From the NCBI RefSeq assembly GCF_014925385.1, contig NZ_JACSDK010000020.1, positions 80,855-144,854 on the forward strand: a stretch of 64,000 nucleotides of DNA, written 5' to 3'. The DNA comes from Pelagibius marinus. Lineage in GTDB: Bacteria > Pseudomonadota > Alphaproteobacteria > Kiloniellales > Kiloniellaceae. Positions within the stretch are counted from its first letter, which is position 1. Every line of letters starts with the position of its first letter. Position numbers and translations under genes: made by a program. Shown in pieces: positions 1 to 7,561 of this stretch. The notes beneath the pieces were generated by a model, which saw only the letters and a program-made list of their open reading frames with translations, was not told the origin of the DNA and ran no database searches.

Positions 1-531
1 ACCACGACCGAGCCGCTGATCATGGCCGGCCCCGCCGACAAGGGACTGGCGCTGGCGCGCCGACTAGGGCGCCCGGCCACCATCGTGCGCGACGGCGGAC
101 ACGCCGCCGGGCCGCGGCTGCGCGACTACGCGGGCTTCATCGATCCGGCCTCGCCGCGCAACGCCCTGCTCATCGAATGCGGCCAGCACTTCGCCCTGGA
201 AAGCGCAACCGTCGCTTTCGAGACCGCCCTGCGCTTCCTCGCCGCCGTCGGCAGCCTTTCGCCAGCCACGGTCGCCGGCTACGGCGTCGACTGCGCCCCA
301 GCGCCCCAGCGAGTCATCGAAGTGACCGAGCGCATCACCGCGGCCGGCAACGACTTCGCCTTCGCGCGGCCCTTCCGCGGCATGGACGTGCTGGCCGAGG
401 CCGGCACGGTAATCGCCCGCGATGGCGGCAAGCCGGTAGTCACGCCCTACGACGACTGTGTACTGATCATGCCGGTGGCCCATCCCCAGGCCGGCGCCAC
501 CGCGGTCCGCCTGGGCCGGGAGGTCGGCTGA
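1..531 (+). CDS. Succinylglutamate desuccinylase/aspartoacylase-like protein, 3' part
   Basis: The gene enters the window in frame from the left edge, so only its C-terminal 176 residues are seen. The fragment has the look of the AstE/aspartoacylase branch of M14 zinc carboxypeptidases: a segment reading NALLIECGQHFALES is the strand that normally carries the catalytic glutamate and a downstream histidine, and the tail is an all-beta C-terminal domain (GMDVLAEAGTVIARDGGKPV). These enzymes remove acyl groups from amino acids using zinc. The zinc-binding HxxE region would lie upstream of the window. The stop codon overlaps the start of the next gene (TGATG), so the two are translationally coupled. 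The substrate cannot be told. Confidence 0.75.
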   Translation, partial: TTTEPLIMAGPADKGLALARRLGRPATIVRDGGHAAGPRLRDYAGFIDPASPRNALLIECGQHFALESATVAFETALRFLAAVGSLSPATVAGYGVDCAPAPQRVIEVTERITAAGNDFAFARPFRGMDVLAEAGTVIARDGGKPVVTPYDDCVLIMPVAHPQAGATAVRLGREVG

Positions 532-1646
532 TGGCGGAACAGAGGCAACCACGCAAGTCGCCGGTGCGGAGCTGGCCGCCGCTGCACAAGATTCTGCTGG
601 CCCTGGCCATCGGCGCCACCGGCGGCTGGCTGGCCAACCACTTCCAGGTGCCGCTGGCCTGGATGCTGGGCGCCATGCTCAGCACCACTGTCGCCGCCAT
701 GGTCGGCCTGCCGGTCGCGCTGCCCGTGGTCTTCCGCCTGGCCATGATGGCGGTCCTGGGGGTCATGCTGGGCAGCGGTTTCGCGCCGGAGATCCTGGAC
801 CGGCTGGGCGACTGGACCGTCTCCCTCATCGGCCTTGCCGTCTACACCCTGCTGGCCACCGGCGTGGTGGCGGTCTTCCTGCGCAAGGTCGCCGGCTACG
901 ACCCGATCACCGCCTATTTCTCGGCGGCGCCGGGCGGCCTCTCGGAGATGGTGCTGGTCGGCGCCGCGAACGGCGGCGACGAAAGGGTGATCTCCCTCAC
1001 CCATACCTCGCGCATCCTGCTGGTGGTGCTGGCCCTGCCCTTCCTCATGCAGATCATCTTCGGCTACACCCCGGGCCCGCGGCCGAGCGGCGGCATCCCG
1101 CTGGTCGAGGCCCGTCTCTTCGACATGCTGGTGCTGACCTTCTGCGGCATCGCCGGCTTCGTCCTGGCCCGGCTGGCGCGCCTGCCGGCCGCCGCCATCC
1201 TCGGCCCCATGCTGCTCTCCGCCGTCTTTCACATGAGCGGCCTGACCGAGGCCAAGCCGCCGACCGAGTTGGTCGCCGCCGCCCAGGTGGTGGTCGGCAC
1301 CACCATCGGCTGCCGCTTCGCCGGCGTCAGCATGAAGCTGGTCAGCCGCACCATCCTTGCCTCCATCGGCAGTACGGTCATCCTGGTCGCCGGCGGCCTG
1401 CTCTTCGCCGTGCTGCTGCACCCCCTGACTGGTCTGCCGACCATCGGCATCTTCCTGGCCTATGCCCCGGGCGGCGTCGCGGAAATGAGCCTCATCGCCC
1501 TGGCCCTGTCGATCGACGCGGCGCTGGTGGCAACCCACCACATCGTGCGGATTTTCTTCATCGTGGTCTGCACGCCGCTGGTCTTCCGTCTTCTGCCGGC
1601 GCACCTGGTCGGCCGCCGCAGCGTGCCCGCCCCCGGCGAGGATTGA
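531..1646 (+). CDS. AbrB-family (ammonia monooxygenase-like) membrane protein
   Basis: A 371-residue very hydrophobic protein with about ten membrane segments in two similar halves. Each half has a glycine-rich stretch: AAPGGLSEMVLVGAANGGD in the first and YAPGGVAEMSLIALALSID in the second. That internally duplicated PGG-(L/V)-xEM motif marks the AbrB duplication family (PF05145), integral membrane proteins of uncertain transport role, sometimes misnamed ammonia monooxygenase. The start ATG shares a base with the stop of the upstream AstE-like gene, so I chose it over the much longer frame that opens at 177. Coupling suggests a linked job, perhaps uptake or export of an organic acid or amino acid derivative, but that is inference. 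Confidence 0.85.
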   Translation: MAEQRQPRKSPVRSWPPLHKILLALAIGATGGWLANHFQVPLAWMLGAMLSTTVAAMVGLPVALPVVFRLAMMAVLGVMLGSGFAPEILDRLGDWTVSLIGLAVYTLLATGVVAVFLRKVAGYDPITAYFSAAPGGLSEMVLVGAANGGDERVISLTHTSRILLVVLALPFLMQIIFGYTPGPRPSGGIPLVEARLFDMLVLTFCGIAGFVLARLARLPAAAILGPMLLSAVFHMSGLTEAKPPTELVAAAQVVVGTTIGCRFAGVSMKLVSRTILASIGSTVILVAGGLLFAVLLHPLTGLPTIGIFLAYAPGGVAEMSLIALALSIDAALVATHHIVRIFFIVVCTPLVFRLLPAHLVGRRSVPAPGED

Positions 1647-1770
1647 AGACGGCCTCTCCGACCGGCCCGATCATCGCCCGTTTCTTGACACACTGCTGTC
1701 ACCCGCGACCCGGCAGGTTTACGTCGCAGCGCCGTAGACAGAGGGCGCTGGACAGTAGTAGGGGCCTGTC

Positions 1771-1977
1771 ATGTCCGACCGCCTTGCGGCCATTCTCCTG
1801 GCGCTGCTTCTCGTGGCGCCGCTGTGCTTCTTCCTCGACCTCGAGATCTTCGATACGGCCGAAACGCAGGCACGCGACGCGCGCCTGCCGCGCCTTTCCA
1901 TGGAAGAGATAAAGCGTCACGCGGAGGGTCTGCAAAGCGGGCTCGACCACGAGGCCGGGACCCTGGCCGCCAAATGA
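1771..1977 (+). CDS. Small single-span membrane protein, unknown
   Basis: A 68-residue protein with one clear N-terminal membrane span (roughly residues 5-24, LAAILLALLLVAPLCFF) followed by an acidic and charged tail. It starts with ATG after a weak GGGGCC stretch. It ends one base before the stop codon of the convergent CorA-like gene, leaving no space for a separate terminator. I do not recognise a family. Coding is supported by its tight packing and hydropathy only, so it could be a spurious reading frame. Confidence 0.5.
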   Translation: MSDRLAAILLALLLVAPLCFFLDLEIFDTAETQARDARLPRLSMEEIKRHAEGLQSGLDHEAGTLAAK

Positions 1978-1978
1978 G

Positions 1979-2959
1979 CTAGAGCCACTTCAGCCGGCGT
2001 AGCAACCAGATCTCCAAGCCTGCCAGAACCGCCAGCAGCACACAGACCGCCACGAAGGCCCAGGACGAATCGACGCCCGGCATGCCGCCGACGTTGATGC
2101 CCAGCAGCCCGGTGACGAAGCCGAGCGGCAGGAAGACCGCGGCGATCACCGACAGGATGTACATACCGCGGTTCATCTCGTCGGAAATGTGGTTCGCCAG
2201 CTGGTCGTGGACAACGGAGGCGCGCTCGCGCCCGGCATCCAGGTCCTCGACATAGCGGGTGATGCGGTCGGCGCTCTCGCGCAGCAGGTGACGCTCGCGC
2301 TGGTCCAGCCAGGGCGCGGCCTCCTGTTCGCCCGCCAGGCGCTGCAGCGCCTCGCGCTGCGGGGCGAAGTAGCGGCGCAGCAGGATGGCCTGGCGGCGCA
2401 CGGTCGCCAGGCGTTCGCGCATCTCCGGGCTGTAGCTCTCCAGCACCTCGTCCTCCAGCGCGTCGATGCGGTCGTCGATCTCGGCGATGACCGGCTCCAT
2501 CCGCGCCGCCAGACGGTCTGCCAGGAGGGCCAGGAACTCGCCGACGTTCTTGGGGCCACGGCCATGGTCCAGCAGTTCGTCGATGTCGCTCACCGCCAGC
2601 AGGCGGCGCAGCCAGACGGTGAGAAGCTGGCGGCCGTCAGTCCAGATGCGGATCGATACCATGTCCTCCGGGTCGGAATCCGGGTTCAGGTTGACCCCGC
2701 GCAGGATGAGCAGCAGGCCGCCTTCCAGCGACGTGCAGCGCGGCCGCGTCTCCTCGGCGGTCAGCGCCTGGCGGACCAGCAGCGGTATGCCGCGCTCCTG
2801 GGCCAGCCAGCGCTCGGCCGAAGCGGAGGTGCGCTGCAGGTGTGCCCAGCAGACCTCGTCGGTGACGTGATCGTATTCGCTGGCCGATTCGCGCCGGGCG
2901 CCGCCCTGGCCGTCGAAGACACTGATGAAGCTCCAGTCTTCACTTGTGCGGTCGCTCAT
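1979..2959 (-). CDS. CorA/ZntB-family divalent cation transporter
   Basis: A 326-residue protein with a large soluble N-terminal domain, a long helical stalk (about residues 140-250, rich in Glu/Arg/Leu) and two C-terminal membrane spans. Between the spans lies GFVTGLLGINVGGMPG; the GIN-type signature replaces the GMN of classical CorA and is typical of ZntB-like members, which move Zn2+ or other divalent cations as pentamers. I chose the ATG at 2959 because a GGGAGG ribosome site lies just upstream; twelve further in-frame codons precede it. Family assignment is firm, ion specificity is not. Confidence 0.88.
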   Translation of the reverse strand: MSDRTSEDWSFISVFDGQGGARRESASEYDHVTDEVCWAHLQRTSASAERWLAQERGIPLLVRQALTAEETRPRCTSLEGGLLLILRGVNLNPDSDPEDMVSIRIWTDGRQLLTVWLRRLLAVSDIDELLDHGRGPKNVGEFLALLADRLAARMEPVIAEIDDRIDALEDEVLESYSPEMRERLATVRRQAILLRRYFAPQREALQRLAGEQEAAPWLDQRERHLLRESADRITRYVEDLDAGRERASVVHDQLANHISDEMNRGMYILSVIAAVFLPLGFVTGLLGINVGGMPGVDSSWAFVAVCVLLAVLAGLEIWLLRRLKWL

Positions 2960-3072
2960 GCCGCCTCCCTTGCAGTTCCGCCCTCGGCGAACCACTTCTC
3001 GCCGAGAAAAACCTTCCTTCCACCCGGCCGGCTGCTACCATCCCCGCCGCTTCGAACGATGGAGCCCCTTGA

Positions 3073-3807
3073 ATGCCCGAATGGCTTGCCGATCCCAATA
3101 TCTGGGCCAGTCTGCTGACCCTGACCTTCCTGGAGATCGTCCTCGGCATCGACAACATCATCTTCCTGTCGATCATAACCGAAAGGGTGGCCGAGCACCG
3201 CCGCTTGTTGGCCCAGCGCCTGGGCCTCGCTCTGGCGCTCTTCGGACGCGTCGGCCTGCTGGCCGGGCTGGTCTGGCTGACCAAGCTGACCACGCCGATC
3301 TTCGAGGTCTTCGACCTGGTGGTCTCCTGGCGCGACATCATCCTCATGGGCGGCGGCCTCTTCCTCTTGGCCAAGGCGACCTCGGAGATCCACCACTCCG
3401 TCGAAGGCGGCGCCGGCGAAGCCGCCGGGGGCGGCAAGGCCACGTCTTTCGCCATGGCCATCGCCCAGATCCTCGCCATCGACCTGGTCTTTTCGCTCGA
3501 TTCGGTGATCACCGCCGTCGGCATGACCGACCGCCTGCCGATCATGGTCGCCGCCGTGGTCACCGCCATCGCCGTCATGATGTTCGCCGCGACCCCCATC
3601 AGCGGCTTCATTCGCCGCCACCCCACCACCAAGATGCTGGCCCTGGCCTTCCTGCTGCTGATCGGCGTCGCCCTGGTGGCCGACGCCCTGCACTTCCACG
3701 TGCCGCGCGGCTACCTCTACTTCGCCATCGCCTTCTCGCTGATGGTCGAGCTGCTGAACCTCGCCGCCTCCAAGCGGCGCGGCAAGGCGGAGGAAGGCGC
3801 GGACTAG
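3073..3807 (+). CDS. TerC/Alx-family integral membrane protein
   Basis: A 244-residue polytopic membrane protein of about seven spans. The two family signatures are visible: EIVLGIDNIIFLS near residue 21 and AIDLVFSLDSVITAVG in the middle, each placing acidic residues inside the membrane. Members of the TerC family have been linked to tellurite resistance and, more recently, to manganese export and metal loading of exoenzymes. The loop after residue 105 is glycine-rich and variable. The gene stands alone, divergent from the CorA-like gene across about 110 bp, so both metal-type transporters could share a regulatory region. Confidence 0.9.
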   Translation: MPEWLADPNIWASLLTLTFLEIVLGIDNIIFLSIITERVAEHRRLLAQRLGLALALFGRVGLLAGLVWLTKLTTPIFEVFDLVVSWRDIILMGGGLFLLAKATSEIHHSVEGGAGEAAGGGKATSFAMAIAQILAIDLVFSLDSVITAVGMTDRLPIMVAAVVTAIAVMMFAATPISGFIRRHPTTKMLALAFLLLIGVALVADALHFHVPRGYLYFAIAFSLMVELLNLAASKRRGKAEEGAD

Positions 3808-3818
3808 GGGAGCTTCAG

Positions 3819-4619
3819 CTATGAGAACTTCGCCGTGATGCCGCCGTCGACCAGCAGCCCGGTACCGGTGATGTACTTGGCCTCGTCGGAGGCGAGGAAC
3901 AGCGCGGCATGGGCGACGTCCCAGGCGTCGCCCATCTTCCCGGTCGGGCACTGGGCGTCGCGCTTGCGGATCATCTCGTCGATGTCGCCCTGGGCGTAGG
4001 CCTCCTTCAAGGGCTCGACGATCATTGGCGTGTTCATGAGCCCCGGCAGGACGGCGTTGGCGCGGATGCCCTGCCTGGCGTACTGCAGCGCCACCGAGCG
4101 GGTGAAGGGCAGCACCGCGCCCTTGCTGGTCGAGTAGGAGATATAGGGCACGCCGGTGTCGCGGATGCCGGCGATGGAGGCGATGTTGACGATGGCGCCA
4201 CCGCCCTGGCGCTGCATCACCGGCAGCACGTGCTTGCAGGTGAGGAACATGGACTTGAGGTTCACGTCGATGACCCGGTCCCAGCTTTCCTCGCTGGCCT
4301 CCACCGGGCCGCCGACTTCCAGGATGCCGACGTTGTTGTCCAGCACGTCGATGCGGCCGAAGACCTCCAGGCAGCGCGCCACCATGGCCTCGACATCGCC
4401 CGCCTCGGCAACGTCGGCGCGGCAGGCTTCCGCCGTTGCGCCCTCGCCGCGGATGATGCCGACGGTTTCCTCCGCCGCGGCCAGGTTGATGTCGACGCAG
4501 AAGACGTTGGCGCCTTCCCGCGCGAAGAGCACCGCCGTCGCCTTGCCGTTGCCCCAGCCCGGCCCGGAGGACCCCGCGCCCACCACCATCGCCACCTTGC
4601 CCTCGAGACGTCCCGCCAT
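3819..4619 (-). CDS. SDR-family NAD(P)-dependent oxidoreductase
   Basis: A 266-residue classical short-chain dehydrogenase. It has a Rossmann cofactor loop with an unusual long glycine motif (VVGAGSSGPGWGNGKA, residues 12-27), the structural NNVG element, and the catalytic Ser with Tyr-x-x-x-Lys in ASIAGIRDTG..YISYSTSK. The cofactor strand ends in an Asp (FCVDI), which favours NAD over NADP. The substrate is unknown. A promoter-like site with the ECF-type motif lies about 370 bp upstream on the same strand, but the long intervening stretch makes direct control uncertain. The 3' end is 11 bp from that of the convergent TerC gene. Confidence 0.88.
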   Translation of the reverse strand: MAGRLEGKVAMVVGAGSSGPGWGNGKATAVLFAREGANVFCVDINLAAAEETVGIIRGEGATAEACRADVAEAGDVEAMVARCLEVFGRIDVLDNNVGILEVGGPVEASEESWDRVIDVNLKSMFLTCKHVLPVMQRQGGGAIVNIASIAGIRDTGVPYISYSTSKGAVLPFTRSVALQYARQGIRANAVLPGLMNTPMIVEPLKEAYAQGDIDEMIRKRDAQCPTGKMGDAWDVAHAALFLASDEAKYITGTGLLVDGGITAKFS

Positions 4620-5091
4620 GACTTCCCATCTCCCTGCTTTGCCGCTTAGCCTTCTTCATAGAAGAAGACGGCGTCACTTAGAAGCCGGGATCGGGAAGGG
4701 CGATATCGTGGGAATCAGCCCGCGGGGCCGGAAAGCTGCCCCGCGGACCGCACCCAGGGGTGGAAAAGGCTGCGGTCCGCGGGACGAATGACGGACTGGG
4801 TGGAGGGGTGGGAGAGCCCTATCAGCCCGTCATCTTTGGATCACATCCAGGGGATCAGCCCTGAATGCGGTAGTAGGTGCAGCGGTCGCTGGCGACTACC
4901 AAGGCAAGGAACGCGTCCTTGCGATTCGTCGTTGCCTCCTGAAGACAGGATCGAAAACGGCAGATGCCGCCTGTACCCCTGTCTGTCGCGCCGGGCCCAG
5001 GATCGGTTCAAACAAACTTCGCCTCGCGGCGCGCCGGCCGGCCTGCCCCCGGCGGCTCCCCTCCAGGCTCCCGCTTCAGATTCTGCCCAAG
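4620..5091 (-). other. 472-bp region without a convincing gene, rich in inverted repeats
   Basis: No open frame here has a sensible start, ribosome site and composition. The stretch is full of inverted repeats. The strongest is a perfect 12-bp pair, CCGCGGACCGCA at 4741-4752 and TGCGGTCCGCGG at 4771-4782. Another hairpin, GCAAGGA/TCCTTGC, lies near 4903-4922. Read on the minus strand, it starts just downstream of a TTGAAC-17-CGAC promoter motif, and an AGGAGG lies about 40 nt into that transcript without a following in-frame ATG. It may be a structured untranslated leader of the SDR gene or an independent RNA. Confidence 0.4.
4985..5011 (-). promoter_or_regulatory. ECF-type promoter motif (orphan site)
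   Basis: On the minus strand TTGAAC (5006-5011) is followed after exactly 17 nt by CGAC (4985-4988), and the base after TTGAAC is C as in the other copies. This is the same bipartite motif found before the five exported paralogues. It reads into the structured region 4620-4980 and onward to the SDR gene. Confidence 0.55.
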
Positions 5092-5529
5092 TCATGGCAG
5101 CCTGACGGGAATGCTGTGGGTATAGGAACTCCGGATCATCACATCCGCGATGTCGTCGTAGGCCTTGCCCCAGGCCGCCCGGACCGCCGGCGTGTAGTCG
5201 TCTTCCAACACCTCCGCCAGCATCTGCTGCAGGGCCTCGCCCACCGGCGGGTAGTGTTCCGGGCGCACGCCGTAGGCCACGTGGCGCAGCGCCAGATCCT
5301 CCAGGACCGGCAACAGGCTCTCGAAATTTTGGAGTTCGGCGACGATGAGGCCCAGCTTGCTGATGAATTGGGCGCCCTGCAGTTCCATATCGTTGAGAAA
5401 GAGCTCGCGTGTCTGGGGAGCGATTTCGAAGAGATGCGCGTAGAAGCGGTCCGCCGCCTCCTGGCCGTTCTCGGTCACCTTCCGAAAACCCTGCTGAATC
5501 AGCTCCCTTTCCTCACTGCTCAAGGCCAT
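5092..5529 (-). CDS. Single-domain bacterial globin
   Basis: A 145-residue globin-fold protein of the flavohaemoglobin-like single-domain type. Visible are the B/C helix region with YAHLFEIAPQTRELF (CD-corner Phe) and the proximal F-helix histidine in LRHVAYGVRPEHYPPVGEAL, a hallmark of this group, followed by the W of the G/H region (RAAWGKAYDDIADVM). There is no reductase domain. Such globins bind O2 or NO, with roles in NO detoxification or oxygen supply. The frame opens further upstream, but the ATG at 5529 is the natural start by alignment with globin N-termini. It is divergent from the LysR gene. Confidence 0.85.
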   Translation of the reverse strand: MALSSEERELIQQGFRKVTENGQEAADRFYAHLFEIAPQTRELFLNDMELQGAQFISKLGLIVAELQNFESLLPVLEDLALRHVAYGVRPEHYPPVGEALQQMLAEVLEDDYTPAVRAAWGKAYDDIADVMIRSSYTHSIPVRLP

Positions 5530-5635
5530 TTGCGGCGTCTCTCCCGGGCTGCAATCACTGGGCCGCCATGGCAATTCATAGCTCGCCACAGCGTCATGAA
5601 AGAGATACAGAGACAACCTGCGGACTTGAACCCGC

Positions 5636-5657
5636 GAAACCGCACAAGGAAAATGCA
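5636..5657 (+). repeat. Dispersed 22-bp repeat, copy A
   Basis: GAAACCGCACAAG followed by GAAAATGCA. A near-identical 22-mer occurs at 18505-18526 and a diverged one at 15967-15988. Similarity between copies A and B extends leftward over about 30 bp (ATACAG and TGAACCCG blocks). The copy lies in the intergenic space between the globin and LysR genes. Confidence 0.6.
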
Positions 5658-5684
5658 ACTGCGCATGTTCCTCGGAGGCCGCAG

Positions 5685-6539
5685 ATGGACTGGGATAACC
5701 TGAAGGTGGCACTGGCCATCAGCCGCATGGGATCGCTGACCCAGGCGGCTCAGTCCTTGGGAATCGACCAGTCCACCGCCGGGCGGCGGCTTTCGGCGCT
5801 GGAGGCGGATCTGGGGGTCATCCTCTTCGTGCGCTCGAAGACCGGCTTCGCCCTGACCGACGCCGGCGAGGCGGCGATTGCGCGGGCCGTCGAGGTGGAG
5901 CGCAGCATCGACCGCCTGAAGGACGCGGTGACCCCGGACGAGGAAGGGCCGGTCGGCATCGTGCGCCTGCTGGGCAACGCCTGGACGCTGGACCGCCTGG
6001 CGAGCACCGTCATGGCACCCTTCCTGGCGGCCAACCCGCACCTCGATCTGCGCATCATGACCCTGACCCCGCGCACGCGTACCCGCGGCGAGGCCACCCT
6101 GTCGCTGTGGTTCGAGGTCGAGCCCAAGGAGAGCGAGTTCGCCATCAAGCTGGGCGAGGTGCCCTACGCGGTCTACTACGCGCGCGACAAGAACCCGGAC
6201 GAACTGGGCTGGGTAGCCTTCCACGACGAGGACGCCATGCGGCCCTCCATCGCCCGCGCCCACAAGAAGCTGCGCAGCCGCGGCGAAAAGGTCCGCGTGA
6301 CCTCCACCGACGCCGGCATCATGCTCTCCGCCGTGCGCGAAGGCGTCGGCAAGAGCCTGCTGCCCATGTGCCTGGCGGCCGACGACGAAAAGCTGGTGCG
6401 CGTCCAGGAGGGCGAGCCCGACTTCGTGCGCAGCCTGCACCTGCACGCCCACCCCGACACCGTGGAGCAGCAGCGCATCCAGGCCACCATCCGCTGGCTG
6501 CGCGAGAACTTCAAGGCCGCCTTCCAACCCCCCTTATGA
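5685..6539 (+). CDS. LysR-family transcriptional regulator
   Basis: A 284-residue protein with an N-terminal winged helix-turn-helix (residues 1-60: NLKVALAISRMGSLTQAAQSLGIDQSTAGRRLSALE split over the two helices) and a C-terminal effector domain. The sequence resembles the subgroup with STAGRRL in the recognition helix, whose effector domains are short. The ATG at 5685 follows GGAGG at 5674-5678; longer starts would run back over the divergent globin promoter. It may regulate the globin gene, which is divergent, but no operator is obvious. Confidence 0.82.
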   Translation: MDWDNLKVALAISRMGSLTQAAQSLGIDQSTAGRRLSALEADLGVILFVRSKTGFALTDAGEAAIARAVEVERSIDRLKDAVTPDEEGPVGIVRLLGNAWTLDRLASTVMAPFLAANPHLDLRIMTLTPRTRTRGEATLSLWFEVEPKESEFAIKLGEVPYAVYYARDKNPDELGWVAFHDEDAMRPSIARAHKKLRSRGEKVRVTSTDAGIMLSAVREGVGKSLLPMCLAADDEKLVRVQEGEPDFVRSLHLHAHPDTVEQQRIQATIRWLRENFKAAFQPPL

Positions 6540-6640
6540 GGGGCTCCCGCAGCGCCCCGTCCTCGCCTTGACCTAGCCCCGGCCTTGCTTCCCGGGGGCG
6601 GCTTGGGGCACAAGGAAGGCCTGCCTGTCCCCAGGTTCAA

Positions 6641-6727
6641 GCCCGCTTGATGGAATTGGTAGACATACGAGACTTAAAATCTCGGGGCCGCAAGGCCGTG
6701 CCGGTTCGAGTCCGGCAGCGGGCACCA
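6641..6727 (+). tRNA. tRNA-Leu (UAA)
   Basis: An 87-nt type II tRNA. The acceptor arms GCCCGCT and AGCGGGC pair over seven bases, the anticodon loop reads CTTAAAA (anticodon UAA, leucine), a long variable arm GGGGCCGCAAGGCCG follows, the T-loop contains GGTTCGAGTCC, and CCA is encoded at the 3' end (6725-6727). Confidence 0.97.
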
Positions 6728-6841
6728 ATGATAGTCATAGCCCCCGCCGACACACGCGAAAGGCGCAATTTCGCGGCTTCGGGAATAAAACCGCAGGTTT
6801 CGTGTTATGCTGAAACGGGGTCTTGTCGCAAAGGAACAAAG

Positions 6842-7072
6842 ATGAAGAAGATTACAACAGCTGGCCTTCTCCTGGGCTCCCTGCTCCTGCTGAGCGGCTG
6901 TGCCTACGCGGTCGGCGGCGCTCTGGGCGCCGGCGGCACGGCCACAGGCTACGAAGTTCACCTCGACAACGAGCGCGACCGGGTCGAGAAGCTGTACAAG
7001 GACGGCAAGATCGACAAGCGGGAGTACGACATCCGCGTCGACCAGATCAAGCGCGACTCCGCCATCCAGTAG
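6842..7072 (+). CDS. Small lipoprotein with SHOCT-like tail
   Basis: A 76-residue protein with a lipoprotein signal: positive N-terminus MKK, hydrophobic core and lipobox LSGC with the lipidated Cys at residue 20. After a glycine-rich linker the tail VEKLYKDGKIDKREYDIRVD has the form of the short SHOCT-type helical pair (L-x-G-x-I-x-x-x-E-Y/F). AAGGAA lies 7 nt before the ATG. Probably anchored in the inner or outer membrane; function unknown. A GC-rich hairpin at 7106-7126 lies just after the gene. Confidence 0.75.
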   Translation: MKKITTAGLLLGSLLLLSGCAYAVGGALGAGGTATGYEVHLDNERDRVEKLYKDGKIDKREYDIRVDQIKRDSAIQ

Positions 7073-7105
7073 ACCGGTCTTCCCTCACGGGGAATGGCCC
7101 CGGCC

Positions 7106-7126
7106 CCGGCAGGGCTCCCCTGCCGG
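7106..7126 (+). terminator. GC-rich hairpin after the small lipoprotein gene
   Basis: CCGGCAGGG (7106-7114) pairs perfectly with CCCTGCCGG (7118-7126) across a 3-nt loop, 34 bp after the lipoprotein stop. There is no U-tract, so it is only a possible terminator; it lies between convergent genes. Confidence 0.4.
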
Positions 7127-7149
7127 CCGGCGCGCTGCCTTCGCCTGCC

Positions 7150-7515
7150 CTACGGCTTGGGCCTGGCGGCGAAGAGGATCACGTGGGCGGTGACCAGGCA
7201 GGCTAGCAGGCTGCCGCCCATGATCGGCAGGTAGATGATGGCGTGCCAGAGGTCGTTGAAGTCGACGAGGAACAGCAGGGCGACGACCACGACGGCGGCC
7301 AGCAGGACCTGCAGCCAGACCGCCCCGTAGCTCGGCTTCAGGGCCGAGACCAGCCAGCCGTAGGTGGCCAGCGTCGTCACCAGCAACACGGCGATGGCGC
7401 CGAAAGTCGCGTAAAAGCCGGAGTGGTAGGGCGAGCCGGGGATCAGCCCGAACAGAGCACCGGCCAGCAGGTGCAGGGGCACGATCACGTAGCCGGCGTA
7501 GCTGGGCAGGGTCAT
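7150..7515 (-). CDS. Four-span membrane protein, unknown
   Basis: A 121-residue protein almost wholly made of four hydrophobic spans (near residues 7-26, 34-57, 65-83 and 92-115). It starts with ATG and is preceded by AGGAGAAGGTG on the minus strand, a good ribosome site. I do not recognise a family. It lies 46 bp downstream of the first exported paralogue on the same strand with no clear terminator between, so it may be co-transcribed with it. Confidence 0.6.
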   Translation of the reverse strand: MTLPSYAGYVIVPLHLLAGALFGLIPGSPYHSGFYATFGAIAVLLVTTLATYGWLVSALKPSYGAVWLQVLLAAVVVVALLFLVDFNDLWHAIIYLPIMGGSLLACLVTAHVILFAARPKP

Positions 7516-7561
7516 CTCACCTTCTCCTTTCCACTGTCTCCTGGCGGCAACGCGGCGCCCG

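Noticed and set aside
2956..4677. A 573-codon minus-strand frame across terC and the SDR gene
   Set aside because: It mixes out-of-frame readings of an SDR and antisense to terC; both true genes are clear in other frames.
4841..5095. An 84-codon minus-strand frame in the region before the SDR gene
   Set aside because: The start lies upstream of the promoter motif, and the sequence is Arg/Pro/Gly-rich with no conserved look.
5626..5632. TTGAACC at the edge of dispersed repeat copy A, plus strand
   Set aside because: No CGAC at the right distance; the resemblance comes from the repeat itself.
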